From NCBI GenBank assembly GCA_003349915.1, contig QFXE01000007.1, forward strand, positions 35,366-99,365: DNA of 64,000 nt, written 5' to 3'. Source of the DNA: an endosymbiont of Escarpia spicata (lineage in GTDB: Bacteria; Pseudomonadota; Gammaproteobacteria; Chromatiales; Chromatiaceae). Of the stretch, positions 1 to 9,349 are shown piece by piece. Numbering within the stretch: position 1 is the stretch's first letter; every line of letters begins with the position of its first letter. Both the position numbers and the translations under genes were made by a program. The notes under the pieces are model-generated. The model was given only the letters and a program-made list of their open reading frames with translations, searched no databases and had not been told where the DNA came from.

Positions 1-5
1 TTTCA

Positions 6-1592
6 TCAGAGAGTTCCATTGACGATGGGTTGGAAGGCAGTGAGCTGGTCAAGCATCGTCGCGTTACCCAGGCCGTGGCCGGGAAACCGCCCGCTGAAAC
101 TGCCCTGTCCCCCGTGCAGTGCCATGTAGTTGAGCACTACTGTTTCCACCAGCAGATTGACGTTGTTGGCTGCGGGGGCTGCACTGGTCTCCACCGAACC
201 ATCACCGCGAAAGAAACCAATCTGCTGGTGCTGCGCCTGCTGTTCCGGGGTGGCGCCGAGCAACCCAGGGCGGCCCGCCGGATTGTAGACCAGGAAGCAG
301 GAGGCTGCGGTCGAACCATTGTCGCCGGTCCAGACCCCTTTGCCGCGTCCCTCGGTGGAGTTGTCCACCGCGCCGTTACTGGCCACTGAACCGTCACTGA
401 AAACGTAGAGCATCAACGGCACACCGAGCAGCGCTGCATACTCCAGACAGGCCCCCATGCAGCGCCCGGCGCGCAGATCACGTATCTCCCCCACCGACCG
501 GTTGCCGGTGTGATAGTCAAAGCCACCCATGGTGATGGTGCCGGCACCGGCATAACCGTTGAGCACCAGCTTCATCACCGAAGCGGTCTTGCGTAATTCA
601 CTGTCACCATCGTACTCCGCCTGGCTGAATATCGGCCCGATGATGTCCGGATCGAGGGAGGGATTGAGGGCGGCGGGATCACCGTAACGGTCCACTAGGT
701 CGGCACTCTTCACATAACCGCAGCGCACCAGTTCCTTGATCACTGCGTCACTGCTGATACGGGTATCCACCCGGTCCAGCCGCATGTCGCTGATGCGCTG
801 GATCGACTCCATCACCGCCACCGCATCCCCCTGGCTAAGCAGCCCTACCAGTTTGCCGGTGTCCACCAGCCCGGTGACATCACTGGGGCGATCGACCTTG
901 GTGGGACGCAGGCTGGGATCGATCATTCCCGCTGGGGCCACCGAATTGCCGCCCGACTCGGAATTGCGTGAGCCGATCAGGGTCAACAGCTCACCGTCGG
1001 CACCTGCGCGGTTGATGCCGTACATGGGATTGTGGGGATTGTTGCCGGTATCGTTGTCGGAACGCGCCGGGATCACCGCACCGTTGATGTTGGCGGCGGT
1101 GGCGGGGGAGACACGCTCCAGTATACCGCGCAGAAAGGCGCTGTCGGAGTGAAAACCAAGCCCAAGCTCACTGTTGGTGAAATCACCGGATGCCGACTGG
1201 GGGTTAGCCAGCGGCGGGATCATATCGCCTGGCAGACCGAGGCGGCTATATCCGGCGGTAGTAAGGAAATCGAGTTGCCCGCCCTGCTGGCCCACCAGCA
1301 CATTGGAGCCCGCAATATTGGCTCCACCGGCCAGGTCGAAGCAGATGAAGGGGATCTTGCCAGCCCCCTGGACAGCGATGCCGCAGGACTGTTTCAGGTT
1401 CTCCAGATCACTGGAGAGGGCAGCACTGGCCCGGCGTGGATTGGCAAACAGGCCGAACAGCGTGGGCGCGGTCACCGCGCCCACCCCGGCAGCCAGACCC
1501 TGACGGATGAAATCGCGCCGACTGACGGGGCGCGGATGGTCCGGGTAGAGCAGTGGCGCATCCGGGGAGAGGTTTCTGACTCGTCGTTTCAT
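6..1592 (-). CDS. Tat-exported DUF1501-like protein
   Basis: 528-residue protein of unknown function. A twin-arginine signal is visible at about residues 25-50 (SRRDFIRQG followed by a hydrophobic stretch ending near ASA), so it is predicted to be exported folded, probably with a cofactor or metal. The mature part is Gly/Asn-rich and resembles DUF1501-type (sulfatase-superfamily-like) secreted proteins, but I see no catalytic motif I would trust. It is the last gene of a three-gene leftward set, 14 bp after the haem lipoprotein. Its TGA stop overlaps an ATG at positions 6-4 (TGATGAAA), so another gene may begin at the window edge. Start chosen at the ATG that keeps the complete Tat signal; its ribosome site is weak. 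Confidence 0.7.
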   Translation of the reverse strand: MKRRVRNLSPDAPLLYPDHPRPVSRRDFIRQGLAAGVGAVTAPTLFGLFANPRRASAALSSDLENLKQSCGIAVQGAGKIPFICFDLAGGANIAGSNVLVGQQGGQLDFLTTAGYSRLGLPGDMIPPLANPQSASGDFTNSELGLGFHSDSAFLRGILERVSPATAANINGAVIPARSDNDTGNNPHNPMYGINRAGADGELLTLIGSRNSESGGNSVAPAGMIDPSLRPTKVDRPSDVTGLVDTGKLVGLLSQGDAVAVMESIQRISDMRLDRVDTRISSDAVIKELVRCGYVKSADLVDRYGDPAALNPSLDPDIIGPIFSQAEYDGDSELRKTASVMKLVLNGYAGAGTITMGGFDYHTGNRSVGEIRDLRAGRCMGACLEYAALLGVPLMLYVFSDGSVASNGAVDNSTEGRGKGVWTGDNGSTAASCFLVYNPAGRPGLLGATPEQQAQHQQIGFFRGDGSVETSAAPAANNVNLLVETVVLNYMALHGGQGSFSGRFPGHGLGNATMLDQLTAFQPIVNGTL

Positions 1593-1606
1593 CGCTTTAA
1601 TCCGTC

Positions 1607-4066
1607 TTATTGCAACAGCAGAACTGCACTGCCGAGCAGCGCGGCGCAGTTGGCTTTGACCACCACAGCGGTGCGACCCGGTTCACAACCGGCACCACAG
1701 GCGATCAGCAGGTCAGTGAGTTGATCCAACTCGGCGCGCACATTTGTCTCACTGGGCTGATCAGCCAAGCCTCCGCCCAGCATCCGCGCCATCAAAGGAT
1801 CGAGCATCAAGTCCCGGCTGGTGGTAAAGGCGCTCTGCGGCTCGCTATCGAAAGGGAAGCCAGGGAAGTAGCCGCTGCGCAAGACAGGGTCGTCCACCAA
1901 AGCATTGCAGTATTCGATCGCCAGCTGCGACACCGCCACCTGATGGGCGGAGAGGAAGCCCCCGATGGTCTCAATCGCCGGCAGTTGCTGTTTGACACTC
2001 TCGAAGGTGGTACTCACCTCCGGGCGGGTCGAACTGACACCGGTCAGCGCTGACATGCTGGCGTTGATCTCATCAAAAGTACGCAGACCAATCACCGATT
2101 GCGGTTCGCCATCGGCAGGGGGTGGGGGGGCCAGCGGCAGCGGTTCCGTATAGACGTTACTCTGACTGCCAAGCCGTTCGAAAGTGAGGAAGAATTCATC
2201 CCCCGCCACGCCCAACTCACTGGCGATCGCCGTTCCAAGTGGCGAAAGCAGCTGGCCCTGTTCAGCCGAATAGGCACTGCCTCCAATAGTGAGATCGAGA
2301 TTGTTGTGGGTCTGGCCCACCTCCACCTCGCGACCGTTCATGCCGAGGCGCATACCGGCGAGGGGGAGACCCGTAGGCTGCACGCCCGCATCCAAACTGA
2401 TGAACCGGGGCTGGTTGAAGAGATAGCTGTAGCTATCGTACTGGGTGACTTCGAACAGGATGTAGCTCTCCGGCAAACCCACCAATTCACTCACGCTGAA
2501 CAGCAGGAAGTACTTCTCCCCCACTCCAGCCGTCAGATTGCGGTCAATCTGCTCAGGCGTCATGGCGCGATTGTGGATCGCCAGCATGCGAAGTTTGCCC
2601 TGCCAGGGACGGTTTCCCGAAACCTCGTTGCCCAGCACCAAGGCAAAGGTGTCATCCCAATCGTTCAGATTGCCACCCGGAACCGGATCAAGATCATCGG
2701 TAAAGCGGCCGTTGACGTAGATGCTACGACCGTTGACCGGGTCGAAGGTGACTACCACATGCTGCTCTGTGGCCTGCAGACGCTCGTCTGCATCGGCGGT
2801 GGAGAGCGCAGGTTCACCATTCGCTCCGGTCTGGTTTGAACGCTGCAGAAAGTCGTAGTTATAGCGGGTTTGCCCCAGGGTGAAGTTGCGGATATCCGTG
2901 CCGCCGGAATAACTGACGATACGAGCCGGGCCCTCCTGAGTCACATTGGCCGGCACTACCCAGGCCTCGATGGTGTATTCACCAGTGGCCTGAATCAGCT
3001 CATTCAACTTGCTGCTGGCACCAGTGGAACCCTGTGCCTTACCGCCGCTGAACTCCAGCCCCCAACCACCGACCCAGGCCACTTCGCCACTGAGGGTCAG
3101 ATTGAGTCCCGGCTCCACACCGCTGGTGTCGTAGGCGATATCACCTTCACCGGTCTTGAATTCATACAAGGCGATCTGATTTGTCTCATGACGGCTGCCA
3201 CCGCTGGCAATCACTCCGTCGGCAAGGTTGAGGGCCTTGCTCAACACCAGCGCGGGATCAACCTGTGAGATCGGTACCTGGGCGGCAAAGGCAGCCACCT
3301 GGGCCTCCATGTCATCCGCATCCGCCAGGCATTCGCCGCTCCAGCAGTTGTGAAACTCAGTGCGCAACCGTACCACCAGGCGCGATGCCTCCGGCCGGTT
3401 CAGATCGAGTTTGGAAGCCACCGCCGCGTAGGCCACCGCCACATCGGGACCGGCAAAGTAGGGGGCCTCCGGGGTGACGGCATTTTCGTTATGACACTCG
3501 GCACAGTGGCTGGTAAGCAGTGGATAGACGGTGACAGAGAAGAGACCGAAATCGTCCGGCAGGATGCGCGAGTCACCCACTTCCTTGATCGTCGGGGCCT
3601 TGAGTTCGATCTGACGGCCACCACCAATACCGCTGCTGTTGGCCCAGGCTTCGATATAGGCAGTGATGGTGTCTGCGCATGCAATATCACTGGCAAGCCA
3701 GCAATTGTGTCCACCACCTGTCTTGCTCACCAGGCGTGAATCGCCGGGGCTGACCAGGTCGACCAGCGAATTGGCCGCATTGTAGGCCAGATTGACATCG
3801 TCGTTGCGCGCAAACAGGGGCGCCTGACCAGTTTCACCATGACAGTTACCGCAACGACTGCTGGAACGCAGGTTCTCCCACAGACTGATCCGAAACGCCT
3901 GGACATCACTGGTACGCGCCGCCGGTCCCTTGTAGCTGCTCTCCTCCTGGGCACTGGTTGACGGGATCTCGCTGGTGCTGACCCCCTCCATGCAGCCGCT
4001 CAACGACACAGCAGCAAGTAGCCATAACCCGCCAATCAACGCCATTTTCTGTTTAGCGCCTATCAT
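1607..4066 (-). CDS. dihaem lipoprotein with LamG/concanavalin-like domain
   Basis: About 819 residues. The signal peptide ends in a lipobox (LSGC), so it should be a lipoprotein. Two CxxCH haem sites lie in the first third (CGNCH and CAECH), in a repeated module that also carries an HNCW motif twice (GGHNCW and EFHNCW). The middle is a LamG-like jelly roll (from YTIEAWV through IYVNGRF to LRMLAIHNRAM). The C-terminal 250 residues are unassigned. The start is the ATG at 4066 because GAGG lies 6 nt upstream; earlier in-frame starts up to 4099 have poor ribosome sites. A haem plus a sugar/surface-binding fold suggests a substrate-capturing surface redox protein, but that is inference. Confidence 0.75.
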   Translation of the reverse strand: MIGAKQKMALIGGLWLLAAVSLSGCMEGVSTSEIPSTSAQEESSYKGPAARTSDVQAFRISLWENLRSSSRCGNCHGETGQAPLFARNDDVNLAYNAANSLVDLVSPGDSRLVSKTGGGHNCWLASDIACADTITAYIEAWANSSGIGGGRQIELKAPTIKEVGDSRILPDDFGLFSVTVYPLLTSHCAECHNENAVTPEAPYFAGPDVAVAYAAVASKLDLNRPEASRLVVRLRTEFHNCWSGECLADADDMEAQVAAFAAQVPISQVDPALVLSKALNLADGVIASGGSRHETNQIALYEFKTGEGDIAYDTSGVEPGLNLTLSGEVAWVGGWGLEFSGGKAQGSTGASSKLNELIQATGEYTIEAWVVPANVTQEGPARIVSYSGGTDIRNFTLGQTRYNYDFLQRSNQTGANGEPALSTADADERLQATEQHVVVTFDPVNGRSIYVNGRFTDDLDPVPGGNLNDWDDTFALVLGNEVSGNRPWQGKLRMLAIHNRAMTPEQIDRNLTAGVGEKYFLLFSVSELVGLPESYILFEVTQYDSYSYLFNQPRFISLDAGVQPTGLPLAGMRLGMNGREVEVGQTHNNLDLTIGGSAYSAEQGQLLSPLGTAIASELGVAGDEFFLTFERLGSQSNVYTEPLPLAPPPPADGEPQSVIGLRTFDEINASMSALTGVSSTRPEVSTTFESVKQQLPAIETIGGFLSAHQVAVSQLAIEYCNALVDDPVLRSGYFPGFPFDSEPQSAFTTSRDLMLDPLMARMLGGGLADQPSETNVRAELDQLTDLLIACGAGCEPGRTAVVVKANCAALLGSAVLLLQ

Positions 4067-4102
4067 CTTTAGCCTCATATCTCCGCTGACCATCCCCACC
4101 GC

Positions 4103-5287
4103 TCAATCACCCCGGCAATAGACCGCCGATTCGGCGAACAGCCGTTTCAGGCTGTAGTTATCGGACTTGAAGGAAGCGCTCATGGTTTCGACCTGGGAAA
4201 AATCGGCGGCGTCCACCGGCTCCCGCAGACAGACGCTCTTGAAGACCTTTTTTGCCTGACAGCTGGCGAACGCCTGGCTGTTGGCCAGTTCCACACCCAT
4301 GGATTTGGCACCGTTGCCTCCACCCGGCAGAACCGGATCCCAGCCAAGCAGGGCGTTGGGTCCTGTGCGCCAGTAGTTGTCCCAGCGATCGTCAGTCGTC
4401 ACATAGCCATATTTGAAGTTGTCGGCATTGATCAGGTACTTGGCTTGTACCACGCCCGGTGTATAGACGAGGCGACCTGCGCTTTCATCGAAGTCGTAGT
4501 AGGCATAGGCCTGAACCAGTGGATCCATGCCGGTGTGGCAACCGATGCAGTTGTTGAGAAAAAGCCGGCTGTCACCGCCTGGACTGCGGGGAATATCCTG
4601 ACGGATGCGGTCAGCGGAACGGATGGTGTCCTTGATCTGTTCCAGGTCGACACACAGCTGATTCAACAGGGTGAATCGGTACATGGATCTATTGGTCCCG
4701 GCAGAAAAGAATGCCAGGGCCGCCTGCCGGGTGGTCACGATGCCGGCCGTGGCGGAGACCGGCAAACCACCGGTCACCGACTGCTGTGTCGCCACCAATC
4801 CTGCCTTGAGATCGATTCCGCGCTGCTCCAGCGCCTCGTAGTGATCATTGTTTGCGGAGGAATAGCCGGGCAGGCCCAAGGCCGGATCACCGATATAGAG
4901 CAGGTCCGCCGACAACAACTGATTGAAGGGCACCTCGTCGCGCACCATGCCGATCACCGTGGCGGTGTAGTCGTTGAGTGGCACGAAACCGCTCTGCTCC
5001 TCATTGCTCCAGGGAGCGGCAAAATTCTTCAGGGTCACATTGTAGAAAGCCGGGTTCTCCATGGCGATATAGGCCGCGGCAACCGGGTCGCCGTTGACGT
5101 TTATCTCCGTCTCCATTTGGTCCAACACCAATTGGCTCGGCGGCACCCCCGCAATGCGATCGTGCATCCGACGGGCCTGTTCCTTTGCACCCGCCAACAA
5201 TGGGTGGGAGATAACGAGGAATAGAACCAGACAACCCAGCATCAGCGCATCACTGACGGACAATCCCCTCCTTATATGTAGACCCAT
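4103..5287 (-). CDS. secreted monohaem protein, planctomycete-cytochrome-like
   Basis: 394 residues with an N-terminal membrane or signal segment (LMLGCLVLFLVISHPLLAGA). One CxxCH site (NNCIGCHTGMDP) in the middle is followed by an aspartate/tyrosine-rich stretch. The pattern CxxCHxxxDP with a C-terminal Cys-rich tail resembles the DUF1588/DUF1585 domains of planctomycete-type cytochromes. This is likely the first gene of the leftward operon; AGGGA lies 5-6 nt before the ATG, and a 36-bp spacer separates it from the LamG lipoprotein. Function unknown; the context suggests periplasmic electron transfer. Confidence 0.65.
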   Translation of the reverse strand: MGLHIRRGLSVSDALMLGCLVLFLVISHPLLAGAKEQARRMHDRIAGVPPSQLVLDQMETEINVNGDPVAAAYIAMENPAFYNVTLKNFAAPWSNEEQSGFVPLNDYTATVIGMVRDEVPFNQLLSADLLYIGDPALGLPGYSSANNDHYEALEQRGIDLKAGLVATQQSVTGGLPVSATAGIVTTRQAALAFFSAGTNRSMYRFTLLNQLCVDLEQIKDTIRSADRIRQDIPRSPGGDSRLFLNNCIGCHTGMDPLVQAYAYYDFDESAGRLVYTPGVVQAKYLINADNFKYGYVTTDDRWDNYWRTGPNALLGWDPVLPGGGNGAKSMGVELANSQAFASCQAKKVFKSVCLREPVDAADFSQVETMSASFKSDNYSLKRLFAESAVYCRGD

Positions 5288-5779
5288 TTTTATCCCTACC
5301 TTGTATATATATCGATTGCCTTACGACAAAATATTTTATTCTTCGCAATAGACGGAACTGCTTTTTACTATTCAAGCCAACTACTTTTGGCGGTGATATT
5401 TTTCGATTAACATCGGCTCTGCTTATCGAATTAAAATTATCATTTTCCCAATGTTTTTATTGGTAGATGCTTATTTTATTATCAATAGCCTGAAGCACTT
5501 CTATCTTCAGAATAAGACCTGATAAATATCTCTTGAACTAAATAATGCAGGCATGGATGAGTTGTTTCTGTGACTTGGATACGAATCCCACCACACCCAA
5601 TGTGACCACCTTTGCAGTTTTTATACTGCTCTCCCATTCATAATGAGCTCACTTGGTTGAGTACGAATTAAAAGAGACGAATGCAATAAACAAAGCAGTG
5701 ACAAATCTTTGTTACCAATCCAGAAAAACATTTCGTTTGACATTTTTCTGCTTAACGGATCGGGCCAATCATTTATTTA
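5288..5779. other. AT-rich divergent spacer
   Basis: This is the left part of the spacer between the leftward haem operon and the rightward hydrazine-synthase-like operon. It is much more AT-rich than the flanking genes and has no credible ORF. It presumably holds promoters for both operons, but I could not pick convincing -35/-10 pairs. Confidence 0.5.
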
Positions 5780-5928
5780 ACTCAAGTTTCGGAGTTCATG
5801 GTGGTGGTTGGCATGGAGTGTGGCTTCTCTAAATGTGAAGAACGTAGGGTGCGCGCAGCGCACCCTACCAGATGAATTAAACACCACCCTCCATCTTTTC
5901 CGGATGGCTTGAACTCTGAAATTTGAGT
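5780..5928. repeat. 149-bp inverted-repeat element
   Basis: The ends are imperfect 19-bp inverted repeats: left ACTCAAGTTTCGGAGTTCA and, read on the other strand, right ACTCAAATTTCAGAGTTCA (17/19 identical). A GTAGGGTGCG palindrome sits inside. It ends 8 bp before the ATG of the rightward operon, so it must form the operon's leader. It could be a small non-autonomous mobile element or a regulatory fold. No transposase is nearby. Confidence 0.5.
5844..5868. repeat. GTAGG-type REP palindrome
   Basis: Perfect palindrome GTAGGGTGCG-CGCAG-CGCACCCTAC. It is one of several intergenic elements in this window that begin GTAGG and end CCTAC, matching the general form of REP sequences associated with RAYT transposases. 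Confidence 0.6.
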
Positions 5929-5936
5929 ATTTAATA

Positions 5937-8591
5937 ATGGATTATGGAAATCATCGACTGATGTTCTTGTTTACTTTTCTTAAGAAACATCCGGCTGCAT
6001 GCCGATACATTTCCGGCATCCTGGCTCCAATCTTATTGGTTGCTTGCGGTGGAGCTGAGCAGACAGCCGACCCCGTGGTAGTGGACCACCCGGTTGCCTA
6101 TGTGAAACGCCCTGTCACCGGTATCGAACAGGAGGACATGCGCCGCCTGATCACCTTCAATGCAGGCACCGATCTCTACCTGCGCGAGCGCGCTTCACCC
6201 AGTGCGAGTGAGCACAATCTCACTGGTCAGCTCACTAGTGGAGAGGGGGACGTTCGGGATCTGCAGGTCTCCTATGATGGCGAGCAATTGCTGTTCTCAC
6301 TTCGCCTGCCTCTGATCGAAGGCCTGGACGAGGCAGACCAGCCGAGCTGGAACATCTGGGAGTACAACTATGCCGACAATAGTCTGCGCCGTGTCATCAC
6401 CTCCGATCTCCATGCAGAAGCGGGCCATGACATCGCCCCCCACTACCTGCCGGACGGCCGGATACTATTCAGTTCCAGCCGGCAGAAAAGTGCCAAAGCA
6501 CTGCTGCTGGACGAAGGCAAGCCGCAGTACGCCGCGATTAACGAATCCGGCCAGGAGCCCATATTCGTGCTGCATGTGATGCAGGCGGACGGCAGCGACA
6601 TCCAGCAGATCTCCTTCAATCAGAGTCACGACCTGGACCCCACAGTGTTGAGCGACGGACGGGTGGTGTTTAGCCGCTGGGAACGCAGTGGAAACGAGGC
6701 AATCGACCTCTATCAGATGAATCCTGACGGCACTAATCTACAGCTTCTCTACGGCGCCGACAGCCACAACACGGGGACTGACGGCGCAGCGGTGCAGTTC
6801 CTGCGCCCCCGCGAACTAACTGATGGCGGCTTGCTGGCCCTGTTGCGACCCTTCAACAATCTGGATGGTGGCGATTTGGTGCGGATCGATATCGATAATT
6901 TCGTCGACCACAACCGTCCGCTCAGCGGCGGCGAAACCCTGCCGGGCACAGCCCAGCCGCCGGCCACGATAAACCTGGTGCGCACCGATAGCGCCCCTTC
7001 CACCGGCGGCCGCTACCGTGACGCCTTTCCGCTCCGGGACGGCACAGACCGGCTTCTGCTGAGCTGGAGTCAGTGCCGCCTGCGAATCGAGAACCTTACC
7101 CTGCCCTGCACAGAGGAAAATCTTGCCGACCCCCGCGCCGTGGAAGCCCCCCCACTCTACGGCATCTACGTCTATGACCCGGACGAGACAACCCAGATGC
7201 CGGTGCTCAGCCCCACCGACGGAGTGGTCTACGAAGAGGTGGTGGCGTTACAGGCACGCAAAGCCCCGAGCATAATCTTTGACAATATTCCCGATATTCT
7301 GCTGGCGGAAGAGGGCGTAGGGCTGCTGCAGATCCGCAGCGTTTACGATCTGGATGGCCAGGACACTGCCGTTCCCGACCTTGTCAGCCTGGCAGATCCG
7401 GCGCTGACCACAGCCGACCAGCGTCCCCTGCGTTTCCTGCGTCTGTTCAAACCGGTGGCACTCCCTCCCGACGATCTGTTGGATATACCCGGCAGCGCCT
7501 TTGGCCGCAACCGAAGCCTGGGAATGCGAGAGATCCTCGGTTACGCCCCCATCGAACCCGACGGCTCGGTGAATATCAAGGTTCCGGCCGACACCCCTTT
7601 CAGCTTCAGTCTGCTCGACCGGAATGGGCAACGGATCGGCGATCGCCATGACCACTGGCTGCATCTGCGTCCCGGAGAAACACTCACGTGCCACGGCTGT
7701 CACGACCCTGACGACACCGTACCTCACGGCCGCAAGGATGCCCTGCCGGTCGCAGTCAACGTCGGCGCCCTGGGTGACGGCCTGCCCTTTCCCAACAGCG
7801 ATCCGGCGATCTGGGCCAACCTGGGCGAGACCATGGCCCAGGCCCGCGGCCGCATCAGTTGTCAGAGTGACTGCGCCGCCCTCAGTCCCAACGTCGACCT
7901 GCTGTTTGAGGATCACTGGACCGACCCCGCTGTGCGGGCAAAGGATCCCGCTTTCAGCTATCGCTACGCCGACGTGAGCGCACCGGCTCCCACCACCGAG
8001 TCCTGCCAGCAGAACTGGTCCCGTCTTTGCCGCACGGTGATCCACTATGAACAACATTTCCATCCTCTCTGGAATGTCCCACGTCCGCTGCTCGACGAAA
8101 ATGGCCAGCTGATTGAAGATCGCCGCTGTAACCTGTGCCATGGAACCACCGACGAAAACGGCGCATTGCAGGTTTCCGCCGGCCAGCTCGACCTGAGTGA
8201 CGGTCCTTCGGACGCTCAATCCGACCATTTCAAAGCCTACCGGGAACTGCTCTTTTCCGACAATGTGCAGGAGATCATCAACGGCCTGTTGCTGGACCAG
8301 CTGGTACAGGACACCGACGGCGATGGCAATCTCCTGTTTGAAACCGACGCTGACGGTGATCTTATCCTTGACGCCGACGGCCTGCCTATCCCGATTATGG
8401 TGACGGTACGCGCCCCCGGTCCCTCGATGCGGGCCGGTTCCTCACAGACCAGCTATTTTTTTGACCGCTTCACGGTGGGCGGCTCCCACGAAGGTTACCT
8501 GGGCCAGGCCGAACTGCGGCTGTTGTCCGAATGGCTCGACATCGGTGCCCAGTATTGGAACAACCCCTTCGACATTCCCGTCGAAGATTGA
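5937..8591 (+). CDS. hydrazine-synthase-alpha-like dihaem beta-propeller lipoprotein
   Basis: 884 residues. The N-terminus has a hydrophobic segment with lipobox LVAC. Residues of about 90-270 show TolB/WD-like blades (PDGRILFSSSR; SDGRVVFSRWE), followed by a region resembling the middle domain of hydrazine synthase alpha. Two CxxCH haem sites follow: CHGCH near residue 585 and CNLCH near 730. Hydrazine synthase alpha of anammox bacteria is also a dihaem propeller protein, but it works with beta and gamma subunits that are not encoded here, so hydrazine synthesis is not implied. It leads a tightly packed six-gene operon. ATG at 5937 is kept; a second ATG at 5961 would still leave a signal peptide. 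Confidence 0.7.
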   Translation: MDYGNHRLMFLFTFLKKHPAACRYISGILAPILLVACGGAEQTADPVVVDHPVAYVKRPVTGIEQEDMRRLITFNAGTDLYLRERASPSASEHNLTGQLTSGEGDVRDLQVSYDGEQLLFSLRLPLIEGLDEADQPSWNIWEYNYADNSLRRVITSDLHAEAGHDIAPHYLPDGRILFSSSRQKSAKALLLDEGKPQYAAINESGQEPIFVLHVMQADGSDIQQISFNQSHDLDPTVLSDGRVVFSRWERSGNEAIDLYQMNPDGTNLQLLYGADSHNTGTDGAAVQFLRPRELTDGGLLALLRPFNNLDGGDLVRIDIDNFVDHNRPLSGGETLPGTAQPPATINLVRTDSAPSTGGRYRDAFPLRDGTDRLLLSWSQCRLRIENLTLPCTEENLADPRAVEAPPLYGIYVYDPDETTQMPVLSPTDGVVYEEVVALQARKAPSIIFDNIPDILLAEEGVGLLQIRSVYDLDGQDTAVPDLVSLADPALTTADQRPLRFLRLFKPVALPPDDLLDIPGSAFGRNRSLGMREILGYAPIEPDGSVNIKVPADTPFSFSLLDRNGQRIGDRHDHWLHLRPGETLTCHGCHDPDDTVPHGRKDALPVAVNVGALGDGLPFPNSDPAIWANLGETMAQARGRISCQSDCAALSPNVDLLFEDHWTDPAVRAKDPAFSYRYADVSAPAPTTESCQQNWSRLCRTVIHYEQHFHPLWNVPRPLLDENGQLIEDRRCNLCHGTTDENGALQVSAGQLDLSDGPSDAQSDHFKAYRELLFSDNVQEIINGLLLDQLVQDTDGDGNLLFETDADGDLILDADGLPIPIMVTVRAPGPSMRAGSSQTSYFFDRFTVGGSHEGYLGQAELRLLSEWLDIGAQYWNNPFDIPVED

Positions 8592-8596
8592 ACCCG

Positions 8597-9349
8597 ATGG
8601 CCTCTGCCCGCCCTCGCTTATCCCTGATCTACCTGCTTCCGCTCTGGCTGTTGAGTACGCTTGCTGCAGCGGAAGAGCGTTACCGGGAGGTGGAGATCAG
8701 CGCGCCCTACATTGAGTTGCAGACCGGCCCCGGACGCGCCTTTCCCTCTATTCATGCCGTGGGGCGGGGCGAATGGGTGGAGGTTCTCAAACGCCGCACC
8801 GACTGGTTCAAGCTGCGTACCCACAAAGGCGTTGAGGGTTGGGTCCATCTGGATCAGCTCAGTGGAAACCTAGACCAGCAGGGCGAGCCGCTGCGTCTGG
8901 ATGCACCTCGACTGGACGACTTCAGCCGACGCCGCTGGGAAGCGGGCCTGCTGGGCGGCTATTTTGAAGGCGCCGCCCTGCTCAGCGCATACGGCGGCTT
9001 CGCCCTGTCGCAGAATCTCAGTGCCGAGCTCGCCTTCTCCCACGCCTTGGGGGACGTCTCAAGCCAACTGATGGCAGACATAAATCTTGTTGCCCAGCCT
9101 TTCCCTGAGTGGAGAATCTCACCCTTCTTCACCATTGGCACCGGCCTCATCCACACGCGGCCACGCAGCACCCTGGTGCAGAGCGAGGACCGCACTGACC
9201 AGACCGCGAACGTGGGACTCGGAGCACGCCTCTACCTGGGGCGCCGTTTCATGTTGCGCGGTGAATACAAAAACCGGCTGGTGTTCACCAGTCGTGACGA
9301 CAACGAGGAGTACTCGGAATGGAAATTAGGTATCGCTTTCTTCTTCTGA
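8597..9349 (+). CDS. SH3-domain plus outer-membrane beta-barrel protein
   Basis: About 250 residues. After a signal peptide (LSLIYLLPLWLLSTLAAA) comes a bacterial SH3-like domain (residues about 30-90, with LQTGPGRAF, WVEVLKRRTDWFKL and VEGWVHLDQL), then a small beta-barrel of alternating strands ending in a C-terminal Phe (GIAFFF), typical of outer-membrane proteins recognised by BamA. The SH3 part may bind peptidoglycan or a partner. The start at 8597 lies 5 bp after the upstream stop; the open frame extends further upstream but would lose the signal peptide. Confidence 0.7.
   Translation: MASARPRLSLIYLLPLWLLSTLAAAEERYREVEISAPYIELQTGPGRAFPSIHAVGRGEWVEVLKRRTDWFKLRTHKGVEGWVHLDQLSGNLDQQGEPLRLDAPRLDDFSRRRWEAGLLGGYFEGAALLSAYGGFALSQNLSAELAFSHALGDVSSQLMADINLVAQPFPEWRISPFFTIGTGLIHTRPRSTLVQSEDRTDQTANVGLGARLYLGRRFMLRGEYKNRLVFTSRDDNEEYSEWKLGIAFFF

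Noticed and set aside
1032..1724. Long ORF on the plus strand opposite the DUF1501-like gene
   Set aside because: Low-complexity composition typical of antisense frames; the minus-strand gene has a Tat signal and operon context.
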